Shown: one piece after another, positions 1 to 5,486 of the stretch
How the letters are laid out: every line of letters begins with the position of its first letter
Position numbering within the stretch: position 1 is the first letter of the stretch
Origin: Candidatus Falkowiibacteriota bacterium
GTDB lineage: Archaea > Iainarchaeota > Iainarchaeia > Iainarchaeales > GCA-2688035
Reading direction: 5' to 3'
Length of the DNA stretch: 5,528 nt
NCBI GenBank assembly: GCA_017610485.1
Contig: JAFCBY010000077.1
Span: 1-5,528, forward strand
Notes under the pieces: generated by a model
The model's database searches: none
The model's input: only the letters and a program-made list of their open reading frames with translations
Told to the model about the DNA's origin: nothing
Program-made: the position numbers and the translations under genes

Positions 1-303
1 TACCCTAATCTTCTTTCCCTTCAGGCTTTTAATGGCCTCAACCGCGGCAGGAATTGCCTTAATCTTGTCAAAGTGTTTTGGGAAAAGCCTGGCCCATCTG
101 GCGCGCTCTTCCTCTGACTCCGGAACAGGGATTCCCTGGTTTTCGTAAAACAACCGCCAGGGCATCTCATAAACCTTCCTAAATTCCTCCCTTGAAATCT
201 TTTTGCGACCCATCTCCTCAAGAATCTCGTTGCTTGTGAGAAAGGTTGCCTCCCAGTCATCGTTCACAACACCGTTCCAGTCAAGGATTACTGCTTTAAT
301 CAT
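1..303 (-). CDS. HAD-superfamily hydrolase, N-terminal part (3' end cut by window edge)
   Basis: The first 101 codons of a HAD-fold hydrolase; the gene runs off the window at base 1. The protein opens with M-I-K-A-V-I-L-D-W-N-G-V-V, a hydrophobic strand followed by HAD motif I, with D8 as the expected phosphoryl-accepting nucleophile. The usual second Asp of DxD is Asn (N10), a variant I have seen in archaeal HAD sequences of the DWNG type. Residues about 15-85 form a helical, charged stretch that fits a cap domain. Motifs II to IV lie beyond the edge, so the substrate cannot be inferred; a phosphatase for a small phosphorylated metabolite is the family default. The ATG overlaps the stop of the upstream gene as ATGA, and a GGACGTGA Shine-Dalgarno-like site lies 4 nt before it, so this start is well supported and translation is probably coupled. 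Confidence 0.8.
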   Translation of the reverse strand, partial: MIKAVILDWNGVVNDDWEATFLTSNEILEEMGRKKISREEFRKVYEMPWRLFYENQGIPVPESEEERARWARLFPKHFDKIKAIPAAVEAIKSLKGKKIRV

Positions 304-944
304 CTTTTCACGTCCTTGAAGGCCCATAGCCCAATACCGTTTATTTCACCAAACCCCTTTCCTACAAAGTATCTCCTTTTTTTCCCTAATGCAGTCTTGA
401 CTATAGCATCAACCTGTCTGGTTATAAAAAAAAGCGACGTTTTTTCAATTTTCCTTCTTCTTTCAGGGTTTGCGTCCATTCTCATCTCGCTTTTTCTAAG
501 CTCTTCAAGGCTGTTCTCGAACCCGCTTATTACCTGACCCCACCTAATCTTTACCCTAAGCTTCATCGTTTTTGCAGCATTGACAAGTTTAATTCCCGCT
601 TCAAAGGCTGCCACTGCTTTGTCCAAGGGAACAAGTCCTTCTCCATTTGCCCATAAAACCCTTTCAATGACCGCCGAGTTTTCCAAGGTCTTGAAGGCCT
701 TATTTTCTCGCTTTGTTCTATCTTTGGCAACTATATTTTTTAAAAGTCCCAATTGCAGCTCGTGCCTTAGAAGCCTTCTCGCTGTAGCAGTTCTCCTTAA
801 TTTATATGCCTCAATAAGGTCAACGGCAACCCCTGGAAAATCAAGCATCCGAAGCTTCTCGTTGGCCAGACTTCTGTCCAGCCTAGTTTCAGGCGGCCTT
901 CTTCTTTGCTCTAGTTCGCGCCTGGTGACTTTTTTGGTCTTCAT
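300..944 (-). CDS. Uncharacterised basic helical protein (copy A of a paralogous pair)
   Basis: A 214-residue protein I do not recognise. It is rich in Lys and Arg, has no signal peptide or membrane segment, and looks mostly helical. Residues 1-30 are very basic (VTRRELEQRRR at 6-16). A central block carries L59-R60-x-E62, E80, K82-A83, L87-E88, I93-E94, L97-W98, P106 and A110. The same residues recur in the same order and almost the same spacing in the gene at 2801-3496, so the two appear to be distant paralogues. The C-terminus (192-207) carries Y-F-V-G-K-G-F-G-E-I-N-G-I-G-L-W, resembling the end of the small ORF just upstream. It sits in the pyrD operon, overlapping both neighbours by ATGA, which fixes the ATG at 944. 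Basic charge would allow nucleic-acid or ribosome binding, but nothing seen proves that. Confidence 0.75.
   Translation of the reverse strand: MKTKKVTRRELEQRRRPPETRLDRSLANEKLRMLDFPGVAVDLIEAYKLRRTATARRLLRHELQLGLLKNIVAKDRTKRENKAFKTLENSAVIERVLWANGEGLVPLDKAVAAFEAGIKLVNAAKTMKLRVKIRWGQVISGFENSLEELRKSEMRMDANPERRRKIEKTSLFFITRQVDAIVKTALGKKRRYFVGKGFGEINGIGLWAFKDVKR
308..315 (-). promoter_or_regulatory. Shine-Dalgarno-like site for the HAD gene
   Basis: GGACGTGA on the minus strand matches the archaeal anti-SD complement GGAGGTGA at 7 of 8 bases and ends 4 nt before the ATG at 303. It lies inside the last codons of the upstream gene, as expected for coupled translation across an ATGA overlap. Confidence 0.5.
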
Positions 945-1101
945 TTTGCCTTTCTCCCAAGTTTTTCCCGGACTATCTTATCTATTTCCTCAAAGCCGAT
1001 TTTTGCATACTCGCTGAAGCCCTTGCCTCGGAACTCCTTGACCTTGGCAAAGTGCGGTGGCCATTTAGTGTAACCTTTTTCGCAATCATTTTCTTACCCA
1101 T
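941..1101 (-). pseudogene. Small ORF of about 53 residues, split by an apparent -1 frameshift
   Basis: Between pyrD and unknown protein A a coding-looking frame ends in TGA at 943-941, overlapping the next ATG as ATGA like the other junction of this operon. Its readable part, from GGT at 1075, gives 44 residues including Y-T-K-W-P-P-H-F, GKGFSEYAKIG and a basic end. That frame holds no ATG, GTG or TTG back to the pyrD stop at 1096-1094, so it cannot start alone. A good start, ATG at 1101-1099, overlaps the pyrD end in another frame, reads MGKKMIAKK, then diverges into a Ser/Arg-rich tail that stops at 982. One extra A in the A5 run (1080-1076) would join both halves into a 53-residue protein. 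It may be a sequencing indel, a real mutation, or less likely programmed slippage. Function unknown. Confidence 0.5.
954..958 (-). promoter_or_regulatory. Shine-Dalgarno-like site for unknown protein A
   Basis: GGGAG on the minus strand lies 9 nt before the ATG at 944, inside the last codons of the small upstream ORF. With the ATGA overlap it supports this start. Confidence 0.4.
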
Positions 1102-2005
1102 GCGCACAACCCCTAATCTCTTCCAGGCTCTTCACTTTATTCTCTTCCATCCACTGCTCCATCTCACCGCAGACCCTTTTGAAGACATCAAATCCGCGGT
1201 AGTGGACTGCGCTCCCGATTCCAACCGCGGTTGCGCCTGCCATAACCATTTCAATTGCATCCCTTCCGTTTGAAATGCCACCCATTCCAAGAATCGGGGT
1301 TTTTACAGACTCATAAATCTGGTAAACGCATTTAAGTGCAATCGGCTTTACGGCAGGGCCGGAAACACCGCCAAACATGTTGGCCAGAACAGGCTTCCGC
1401 GCGTCCGCATCAATAAGCATTCCTGCAACTGTGTTGATTGCGCAAATTGCATCTGCCCCTGTGCCCTCACAGGATTTTGCTATTGCCCCAATGTTCCATG
1501 CCTGCGGGGTCAGCTTTGCAATCAACGGAATTTCCCCGATTTCCTTTTTCACTGCCTTGACAACAGAGGCAGAAGCCTCCTCGTTAACACCAAAAACCTG
1601 GCCCTCGCATTTGGTGTTCGGGCAGCTGATGTTTACCTCTATTGCCTCAGGCCTGTGAAGGGCAACTGCCTTGGCAACCTCGGCAAATTCCTCAACCGAG
1701 GCCCCGTAAATGCTTGCGATTAGCGGAAAAGTTCGCTTCTCTAAACCAGCCCATTCTTCTTCCATATTCTTGTAGCCTGGCGAGGGCAGGCCAACAGCAT
1801 TTAGAATGCCGTGCTTCCATTCTACCACTGAGGGGTTTGGGTGGCCCATTCTCTCCCTTGGGCCAATGCTTTTCATTGTTACCGCGCCTGCTCCGCCCTC
1901 TTGAACAACGCGCTTCATTAAATCAAAGCCAGTGCCAAGAAAGCCAGAGGCTAAGACAGTCGGGTTCCTCATTTTTATGCCAGCGAAATCAGTTTTCAAT
2001 GCCAA
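1094..2005 (-). CDS. pyrD: Dihydroorotate dehydrogenase, class 1B-type catalytic subunit
   Basis: Oxidises dihydroorotate to orotate in de novo UMP synthesis; a cytosolic FMN-dependent TIM barrel. The 303 residues cover the whole domain, from KMRNPTVLASG at 11-21 to the typical end EEIRGCAHG. Visible active-site elements are K45 (TMKS), N69 in NAVGLPSPG, N125 and N130 around the catalytic-loop Cys C128 (NISCPNT), K164, and N191-T192. The FMN phosphate loops are GMGGI at 240-244 and VGIGSA at 261-266. Cys instead of Ser as catalytic base marks class 1, and the sequence is closest to 1B; the electron-transfer partner PyrK is not in this window. The usual Asn in the GLxNPG segment is Ser (S75). 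The start is TTG at 2005: an in-frame TAG lies four codons upstream, and the next ATG (1972) would remove the conserved first strand. TTG at 1999 is also possible. First gene of the operon running to the HAD gene. Confidence 0.93.
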   Translation of the reverse strand: MALKTDFAGIKMRNPTVLASGFLGTGFDLMKRVVQEGGAGAVTMKSIGPRERMGHPNPSVVEWKHGILNAVGLPSPGYKNMEEEWAGLEKRTFPLIASIYGASVEEFAEVAKAVALHRPEAIEVNISCPNTKCEGQVFGVNEEASASVVKAVKKEIGEIPLIAKLTPQAWNIGAIAKSCEGTGADAICAINTVAGMLIDADARKPVLANMFGGVSGPAVKPIALKCVYQIYESVKTPILGMGGISNGRDAIEMVMAGATAVGIGSAVHYRGFDVFKRVCGEMEQWMEENKVKSLEEIRGCAHG

Positions 2006-2036
2006 TAAAACCCGCTAGAAATTGGGGCTAATTGTC

Positions 2037-2046
2037 TATTTAAAAG
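2037..2046. promoter_or_regulatory. Shared TATA-like element between divergent rpe and pyrD
   Basis: TATTTAAAAG with a palindromic TTTAAA core at 2039-2044. On the plus strand its centre is about 25 nt before the rpe ATG at 2067, the archaeal TATA-to-TSS distance, predicting a leaderless rpe mRNA. On the minus strand the same core reads CTTTTAAATA and predicts a pyrD start site near 2016, about 11 nt before the TTG at 2005. No other AT-rich box of similar quality is seen in the 61-bp gap. Confidence 0.5.
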
Positions 2047-2066
2047 AATCGCCCTTTTTCTCTACT

Positions 2067-2153
2067 ATGCCTCAGATTGCGCCGTCAATTTTTTCTTCTC
2101 CCAAATCCTTTCCGCCTGCCCTGCCTCAGATTGTCCCCTCAATTCTCTCCTCT
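2067..2153 (+). repeat. Diverged 54-bp-period direct repeat at the 5' end of rpe
   Basis: Bases 2067-2099 and 2121-2153 align at 26 of 33 positions with no gaps; both contain CCTCAGATTG exactly, preceded by ATG in the first copy and CTG in the second. The encoded segments MPQIAPSIFSS and LPQIVPSILSS share 8 of 11 residues. The 21 bases between the copies encode a Pro-rich linker (PKSFPPA). The second copy is the one continuous with the epimerase fold. Confidence 0.7.
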
Positions 2154-2774
2154 GACATCTGTGACCTTGCCAGACTTTTGCCCTCTTTGGAGCAGGAGGC
2201 AGAATGGCTTCATTTGGACGTAATGGACGGCTGTTTCGTTCCAAACATTACCTTTGGATTCCCAATAATAAAGTCTTTGAGGGGCAAGACAAAGATGTTC
2301 TTTGACACACACCTGATGATTGCAAAGCCGGAACAGTATTTCGAGCGGTTTGCAGAGGCAGGCTCTGACGCAATCACCTTCCATATGGAGGCAAGCGAGA
2401 AGCCGTTGGAGGCAATAAAACAAATCCATTTTTTGGGGAGGAAGGCCGGAATTGCACTGAACGATGAAAGCCCTGCCAAAGTGGCTTTTCCTTTTCTGGA
2501 AGAAGCAGACCTTGTGCTTGTCATGGGCGCGCCGGCCGGCTTTGGCGGGCAAACCCTTCAGGCAGAAAACGTTGAAAAAATCAGGGCTCTGAGGAAAAAA
2601 ATCGATTCGGAGAAATTGCAAGCCCTGGTCTCTGTTGACTGCGGCGTCAACCAGGAAACCGCAAAAACCCTTTTGGAGGCAGGCGTTGACATCCTCGTGA
2701 TGGGAAGCGCGGTCTTCAAGGCAGAAAATCCTGCGGAGGAATTAAAGCGCTTGAAGGAAGGGCTTAGGTTATAG
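2067..2774 (+). CDS. rpe: Ribulose-phosphate 3-epimerase with a duplicated N-terminal segment
   Basis: Interconverts D-ribulose-5-phosphate and D-xylulose-5-phosphate; a metal-dependent TIM barrel. Numbered from ATG 2067 (235 residues), it shows H49 and D51 in HLDVMDG, then FVPNITFG, H82 in DTHLM, GFGGQ at 158-162 and D191 in VDCGV. These include the four metal ligands of the family, and D51 and D191 also match the catalytic acid-base pair. Two phosphate-loop features are unusual: VDGG is VDCG, and the PGFGGQ segment reads P-A-G-F-G-G-Q. The conserved first strand (PQIVPSILSS, residues 20-29) is preceded by a near-copy, PQIAPSIFSS at 2-11, giving an 18-residue extension. I chose ATG 2067 because it sits 25 nt after a TATA box; the earlier in-frame ATG at 2022 lies upstream of that box. 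Only plus-strand gene here. Allulose-6-phosphate 3-epimerase is a close alternative. Confidence 0.9.
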   Translation: MPQIAPSIFSSPKSFPPALPQIVPSILSSDICDLARLLPSLEQEAEWLHLDVMDGCFVPNITFGFPIIKSLRGKTKMFFDTHLMIAKPEQYFERFAEAGSDAITFHMEASEKPLEAIKQIHFLGRKAGIALNDESPAKVAFPFLEEADLVLVMGAPAGFGGQTLQAENVEKIRALRKKIDSEKLQALVSVDCGVNQETAKTLLEAGVDILVMGSAVFKAENPAEELKRLKEGLRL

Positions 2775-2788
2775 GAAAGACCCTTGAC

Positions 2789-2804
2789 GGTTTTTTCTCT
2801 TTAA
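2789..2804 (+). terminator. Possible T-tract terminator after rpe
   Basis: GGTTTTTTCTCTTT begins 15 nt after the rpe stop, with six Ts at 2791-2796. Archaeal transcription commonly ends at oligo-T without a hairpin, and no clear hairpin is seen. It lies in the 26-bp gap where rpe converges with the minus-strand gene ending at 2801. Confidence 0.4.
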
Positions 2805-3496
2805 AGCTTTCTAGTCAGCAGTGCCCTTAGGGCTGCGTTCCGGATCATGTTGGAGCCAATGAACACAAACAGCCTTGATTTTTCCTTTAGGGGGTTTGCG
2901 AACCTGATTGCTGTCTTTATGGCAATTGAAAGCAGTGAGTCATCCACTTCAACGCCTTTTTTTTCTTGATTGCTTTCAATACTTTTCAGGCGCGCTATCT
3001 CTTGTTTAAGTATGGTTCTTGCCCTTTCAACAATTTGCCTTTTTTTTTCAGGCAGCATTGGTGAAAGCTTTGCTTCAAGTTGGCTTGCAGCCTTATACAT
3101 TTTGAGGGCTTGTTCAACAGGGAATTTGCTTTTTCTCTTGTCCCAAAGCCACAACTCTATTTCTGAAATCCTCTCTAGCAGGTAAAGGGCTTTGGTTTCA
3201 GTCGTGTTCAATTTTCTAGCTTTCTTGGCGTAGTGGAGCAGTAATACTGTCATTTCCCTCCTCAGCATTGCCCTGCATTTATCCTTTTCTCTTGGGGTTT
3301 TTGCCCTACTTACAAAGCCATGCTCGTCCGACATTTGGCGGGCTTTGGTCACAAAATCAATTTTTTTAAGCTCGTTCATTGCCTTTGCAGTGGCCCTTTG
3401 CATTGCCCTTTCCTTTTCTATAGACTTTCTTGTAACCCTTCCTGCCATGTCCCTCTCTTCTTGCCTTCTTTTTGCAGCTTTAGTAATTTTTCTCAT
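2801..3496 (-). CDS. Uncharacterised basic helical protein (copy B of a paralogous pair)
   Basis: A 231-residue, strongly basic, mostly helical protein that I cannot assign. There is no signal peptide; the C-terminal RLFVFIG stretch is too short to be a membrane helix. Its core carries L78-R79-x-E81, E100, K102-A103, L107-E108, I113-E114, L117-W118, P126 and A130, in register with L59 to A110 of the protein at 300-944 apart from one single-residue gap. Further matches are VTR near the N-terminus (21-23 versus 6-8) and [LI]DF (46-48 versus 34-36). The start is uncertain. ATG 3496 gives the longest form, while ATG 3448 (M17) places the VTR motif as in copy A, yields 215 residues against 214, and follows a GAGAGGGAC purine run. 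It is convergent with rpe. Basic charge suggests nucleic-acid or ribosome contact, but this is only a guess. Confidence 0.7.
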   Translation of the reverse strand: MRKITKAAKRRQEERDMAGRVTRKSIEKERAMQRATAKAMNELKKIDFVTKARQMSDEHGFVSRAKTPREKDKCRAMLRREMTVLLLHYAKKARKLNTTETKALYLLERISEIELWLWDKRKSKFPVEQALKMYKAASQLEAKLSPMLPEKKRQIVERARTILKQEIARLKSIESNQEKKGVEVDDSLLSIAIKTAIRFANPLKEKSRLFVFIGSNMIRNAALRALLTRKL

Positions 3497-3538
3497 TTCG
3501 ATTTCCCTTCTTGCTTTTTTCCACCAATATCTTCTGCA

Positions 3539-3544
3539 TTAATA
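3539..3544 (-). promoter_or_regulatory. Weak TATA-like box for unknown protein B
   Basis: TATTAA on the minus strand in the 64-bp gap between the isomerase stop and this gene. It would place a start site near 3515, giving a leader of about 18 nt to ATG 3496. The match is weak, and read-through from the upstream gene is equally possible. Confidence 0.2.
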
Positions 3545-3560
3545 CTGTCTCAAAACCTTT

Positions 3561-4523
3561 TTACGGCTTCTTTTTCCTGATTGTTTCAAGCAATCCCATA
3601 AACGGTTCCTGCCTTGTTCCAAGTTCAAGCCTGTCATACATTTCAAGGGCAAAGTTTTCAGGGTCAAAAACCCCTATTTCCGAAACGATTGCCTGGATGT
3701 AGAACGCGTCCACGATGTCGAATGCAGGGTTCCTAATTCGCACGCCCTTTGGGGGCTTTGGCCAGACCTCGTCCTGGTCCCGCTCCTCAATCTTTTCCTC
3801 GAAGCCAAAGTATGTTGCAGGGTCAAAGCAGTGGGACGAGGTGCAGACGAAGATTGGGTTGTGGTGCTTTTTTGCAGCGTTGGCAATCAGGCCTGACCCA
3901 ATCTTGTTTACCACACTCCCCTCACTTAGAACGGCGTCGCATCCGATGAAGATCTTGTCAACCGGGTGCATGAACCTTTCCGCAGCCGAATCAACTATGA
4001 GTGTAACTGGGATGCCTGCCTTTGCAAGGTTGGCTGCGGTTATCCTGCCCTGGAACAGCGGCCTTGTTTCAGTGCAGTAGACCATTTTGATTTTCTTTTT
4101 GGCTTTCTTAAAAATCTCTTCAACTGTGTGCGAGTGGCAGTGGGTCATCAAAACATCGCCTTTTTCTATGAGCCTGCTGCCGTACAAGGCAATCTTTTCC
4201 ATTGCCTGCTTCCTGTCCTTTTCATAATTGCGAATTGTTTTCAGCGTGTTTTCCTTGACCTCCTGCAAATCCCTCGAGTGCAGTGAAGCCGCCTTGAGAA
4301 TAATTCGCAGTGCAGTCCTTGTCTCAGGCTCTGTTGGCCGCGCCTTCAGGATTTCAATGCAGTGCCTTTCAACTTACCTTCTGAATGCAACCTGGGTTTT
4401 GGCGCGGCTTTTGGAAACAGCCCTCCTTAAAGCAGCCACCGTAGCCTTTCTGATCTTGCTGCTGCCCTGGATTTTGAGGCTGTGAATGTCTGCAACAGTT
4501 TGGTCAAACTCTTTTTTCGCCAT
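3561..4523 (-). CDS. Ribose-1,5-bisphosphate isomerase / eIF2B-like protein, interrupted by one in-frame TAA
   Basis: The isomerase of this family turns ribose-1,5-bisphosphate into ribulose-1,5-bisphosphate in the archaeal AMP pathway, which feeds type III RuBisCO. The frame from ATG 4523 to TAA 3563-3561 has 320 codons, about the family's full length, but codon 50 is TAA (4376-4374). The reading frame is the same on both sides. Upstream lies a basic helical start; downstream come ARPTEPETR at 61-69, MTHCHS with candidate catalytic C129, TETRPLFQGR at 151-160, IVDSAAE, IGCDAV with candidate catalytic D196, NKIGSG and RNPAFD at 264-269. C129 plus D196 favours a sugar-phosphate isomerase over the eIF2B regulatory subunit, though the latter cannot be excluded. 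After the stop the first usable start is TTG 4268, which would yield 235 residues lacking most of the N-terminal helical domain. It follows the glycosyltransferase by 46 bp. Confidence 0.85.
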
Positions 4524-4533
4524 TTTTACCAGC

Positions 4534-4542
4534 TTTAAATAA
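4534..4542 (-). promoter_or_regulatory. TATA-like box near the isomerase start
   Basis: TTATTTAAA on the minus strand in the 46-bp gap after the glycosyltransferase. Its centre is only about 15 nt before ATG 4523, short of the usual 25, so a start site set by it would fall inside the gene near 4512. Either the spacing is unusual, the box is incidental, or the gene is co-transcribed with the glycosyltransferase. Confidence 0.25.
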
Positions 4543-4569
4543 GTCTAAACTCCTTTTTGTGCTTTTTGG

Positions 4570-5454
4570 TTACTTTCGCTTTTTCCGATGGGTTGCGCTC
4601 CTGAACTTTGCCAGTTCCCTGGCTTGACTTTCTTGTCCTCGCATATGGTTGCGCCATTTTCTTCTGACTTTCTTTCCCTTGATTTTTTCCTTGATTTCCC
4701 TCAGCCTGCCCGCTAGGTTTCTCCTGGTCACCAAATAGCTCTCTGTGTGGCGCATGTCTTTTCCTATGTAACCTGAAGGTTGTGTTGCTTCTGCTTCACG
4801 GCCCAGACTGAACTGTGTATTTACAAACGCCATTTTGGGAATGAAGAGGTTTAGCGCGATTTCCAGGCCGTAACCTGTTGAAAGGAGGGCATCCCACTTT
4901 TTTTTGGCTCTTCTCAAACCTTGAAGTGAACGCAGCCTTATTGCCCGCTCGCCGTTGAATTCCCCATATCTAACAGGGCCAGCTCCCCTCACCCTTGTTC
5001 CTATCACCATATTCAGCCATTTTTTCCTAGTTTTTCCCGCAACAGGCAGTTTTAGCAAAGGCCTAACAAGCTTTGCAATCTGCGCAGGCTTAATATTTCT
5101 TATGTCTGCGTCAATAGAGACCACGATGGTCTTGCCCATTTTTTGCATCCATCGGTCAGCAGTTCTGAAGTTTTGCCTCATTGCATACTTGTTGGAGATG
5201 TATTCAACGCCTTTGGCATATGCCATTGCCTTTCCCTGGTTTTTGCTGAGGTTTATTACTTTGTCGGCCCCTGCCTTCTCCGCAACCCTGCCTGTGCCGT
5301 CTGTGCTGCCGTCGTTGACCACAACAACTTCCGCCACCAGCCCCCTCCTTTTGCATTCGCGCAGGTCTTTCACAACCTGTTCGATGAATTTCACCTCGTT
5401 CCAGGCAGGAACAACCACTACAACCTGAAAGCCGCGGGGCCATTGCTTTGTCAT
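4570..5454 (-). CDS. Family 2 (GT-A) glycosyltransferase with a basic C-terminal tail
   Basis: An inverting GT2-type transferase of 294 residues from ATG 5454. N-terminal strands VVVVVPAWNE (11-20) and EVVVVNDGSTDGT (42-54) form the nucleotide-sugar binding fold; KNQGKAMAYAKG (71-82) is the standard next helix. D115-A116-D117 is the DxD metal motif, followed by FNGERAIR (166-173) and TGYGLEIALN (193-202), both typical of dolichyl-phosphate-mannose-synthase-like GT2 enzymes. There are no membrane helices. Residues about 245-294 are extremely basic and end RKKRK, perhaps for contact with membrane phosphates or another polyanion (inference). The donor and acceptor cannot be read. The frame opens at TTG 5463, but ATG 5454 lies about 27 nt after a TATA-like box, favouring a leaderless mRNA from this ATG. 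Confidence 0.88.
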   Translation of the reverse strand: MTKQWPRGFQVVVVVPAWNEVKFIEQVVKDLRECKRRGLVAEVVVVNDGSTDGTGRVAEKAGADKVINLSKNQGKAMAYAKGVEYISNKYAMRQNFRTADRWMQKMGKTIVVSIDADIRNIKPAQIAKLVRPLLKLPVAGKTRKKWLNMVIGTRVRGAGPVRYGEFNGERAIRLRSLQGLRRAKKKWDALLSTGYGLEIALNLFIPKMAFVNTQFSLGREAEATQPSGYIGKDMRHTESYLVTRRNLAGRLREIKEKIKGKKVRRKWRNHMRGQESQARELAKFRSATHRKKRK

Positions 5455-5477
5455 AAAAATCAATGTGTCTTTTCTTG

Positions 5478-5486
5478 AATAAAACC
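5478..5486 (-). promoter_or_regulatory. TATA-like box for the glycosyltransferase
   Basis: GGTTTTATT on the minus strand; the centre of TTTTATT is about 27 nt before ATG 5454, so the predicted transcript begins at or next to the start codon. The rest of the 74-bp upstream stretch to the window edge is T-rich with no other feature seen. Confidence 0.45.

Noticed and set aside
580..1017. Plus-strand ORF of 145 codons opposite unknown protein A
   Set aside because: Ser/Leu-rich shadow of the lysine-rich minus-strand gene; it crosses the ATGA gene junction on the other strand and has no promoter.
941..1096. Read-through fusion of pyrD with the small downstream frame
   Set aside because: They share a frame, but PyrD ends at the usual family C-terminus just before TAA, and a separate ATG overlaps that end.
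2022..2066. Earlier in-frame ATG for rpe at 2022
   Set aside because: The TATA-like box at 2037-2046 lies downstream of it, and the extra residues resemble nothing in the family.
2139..2621. Minus-strand ORF of 160 codons inside rpe
   Set aside because: It lies wholly antisense to a strongly conserved epimerase and is Cys-rich with no recognisable motif.
3480..3539. 19-codon minus-strand ORF before unknown protein B
   Set aside because: Too short to judge; it overlaps the first codons of the gene and has no Shine-Dalgarno or attenuator-like structure to suggest a leader peptide.
4371..4380. AGGTAAGT at the isomerase stop, resembling a eukaryotic 5' splice site
   Set aside because: The frame continues directly after the stop with family sequence and nothing to remove; archaeal introns use a bulge-helix-bulge structure, not GT-AG signals.
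4955..5428. Plus-strand ORF of 157 codons opposite the glycosyltransferase
   Set aside because: Antisense to the conserved GT2 motifs; its hydrophobic, Thr-rich composition is what reverse reading of such codons gives.
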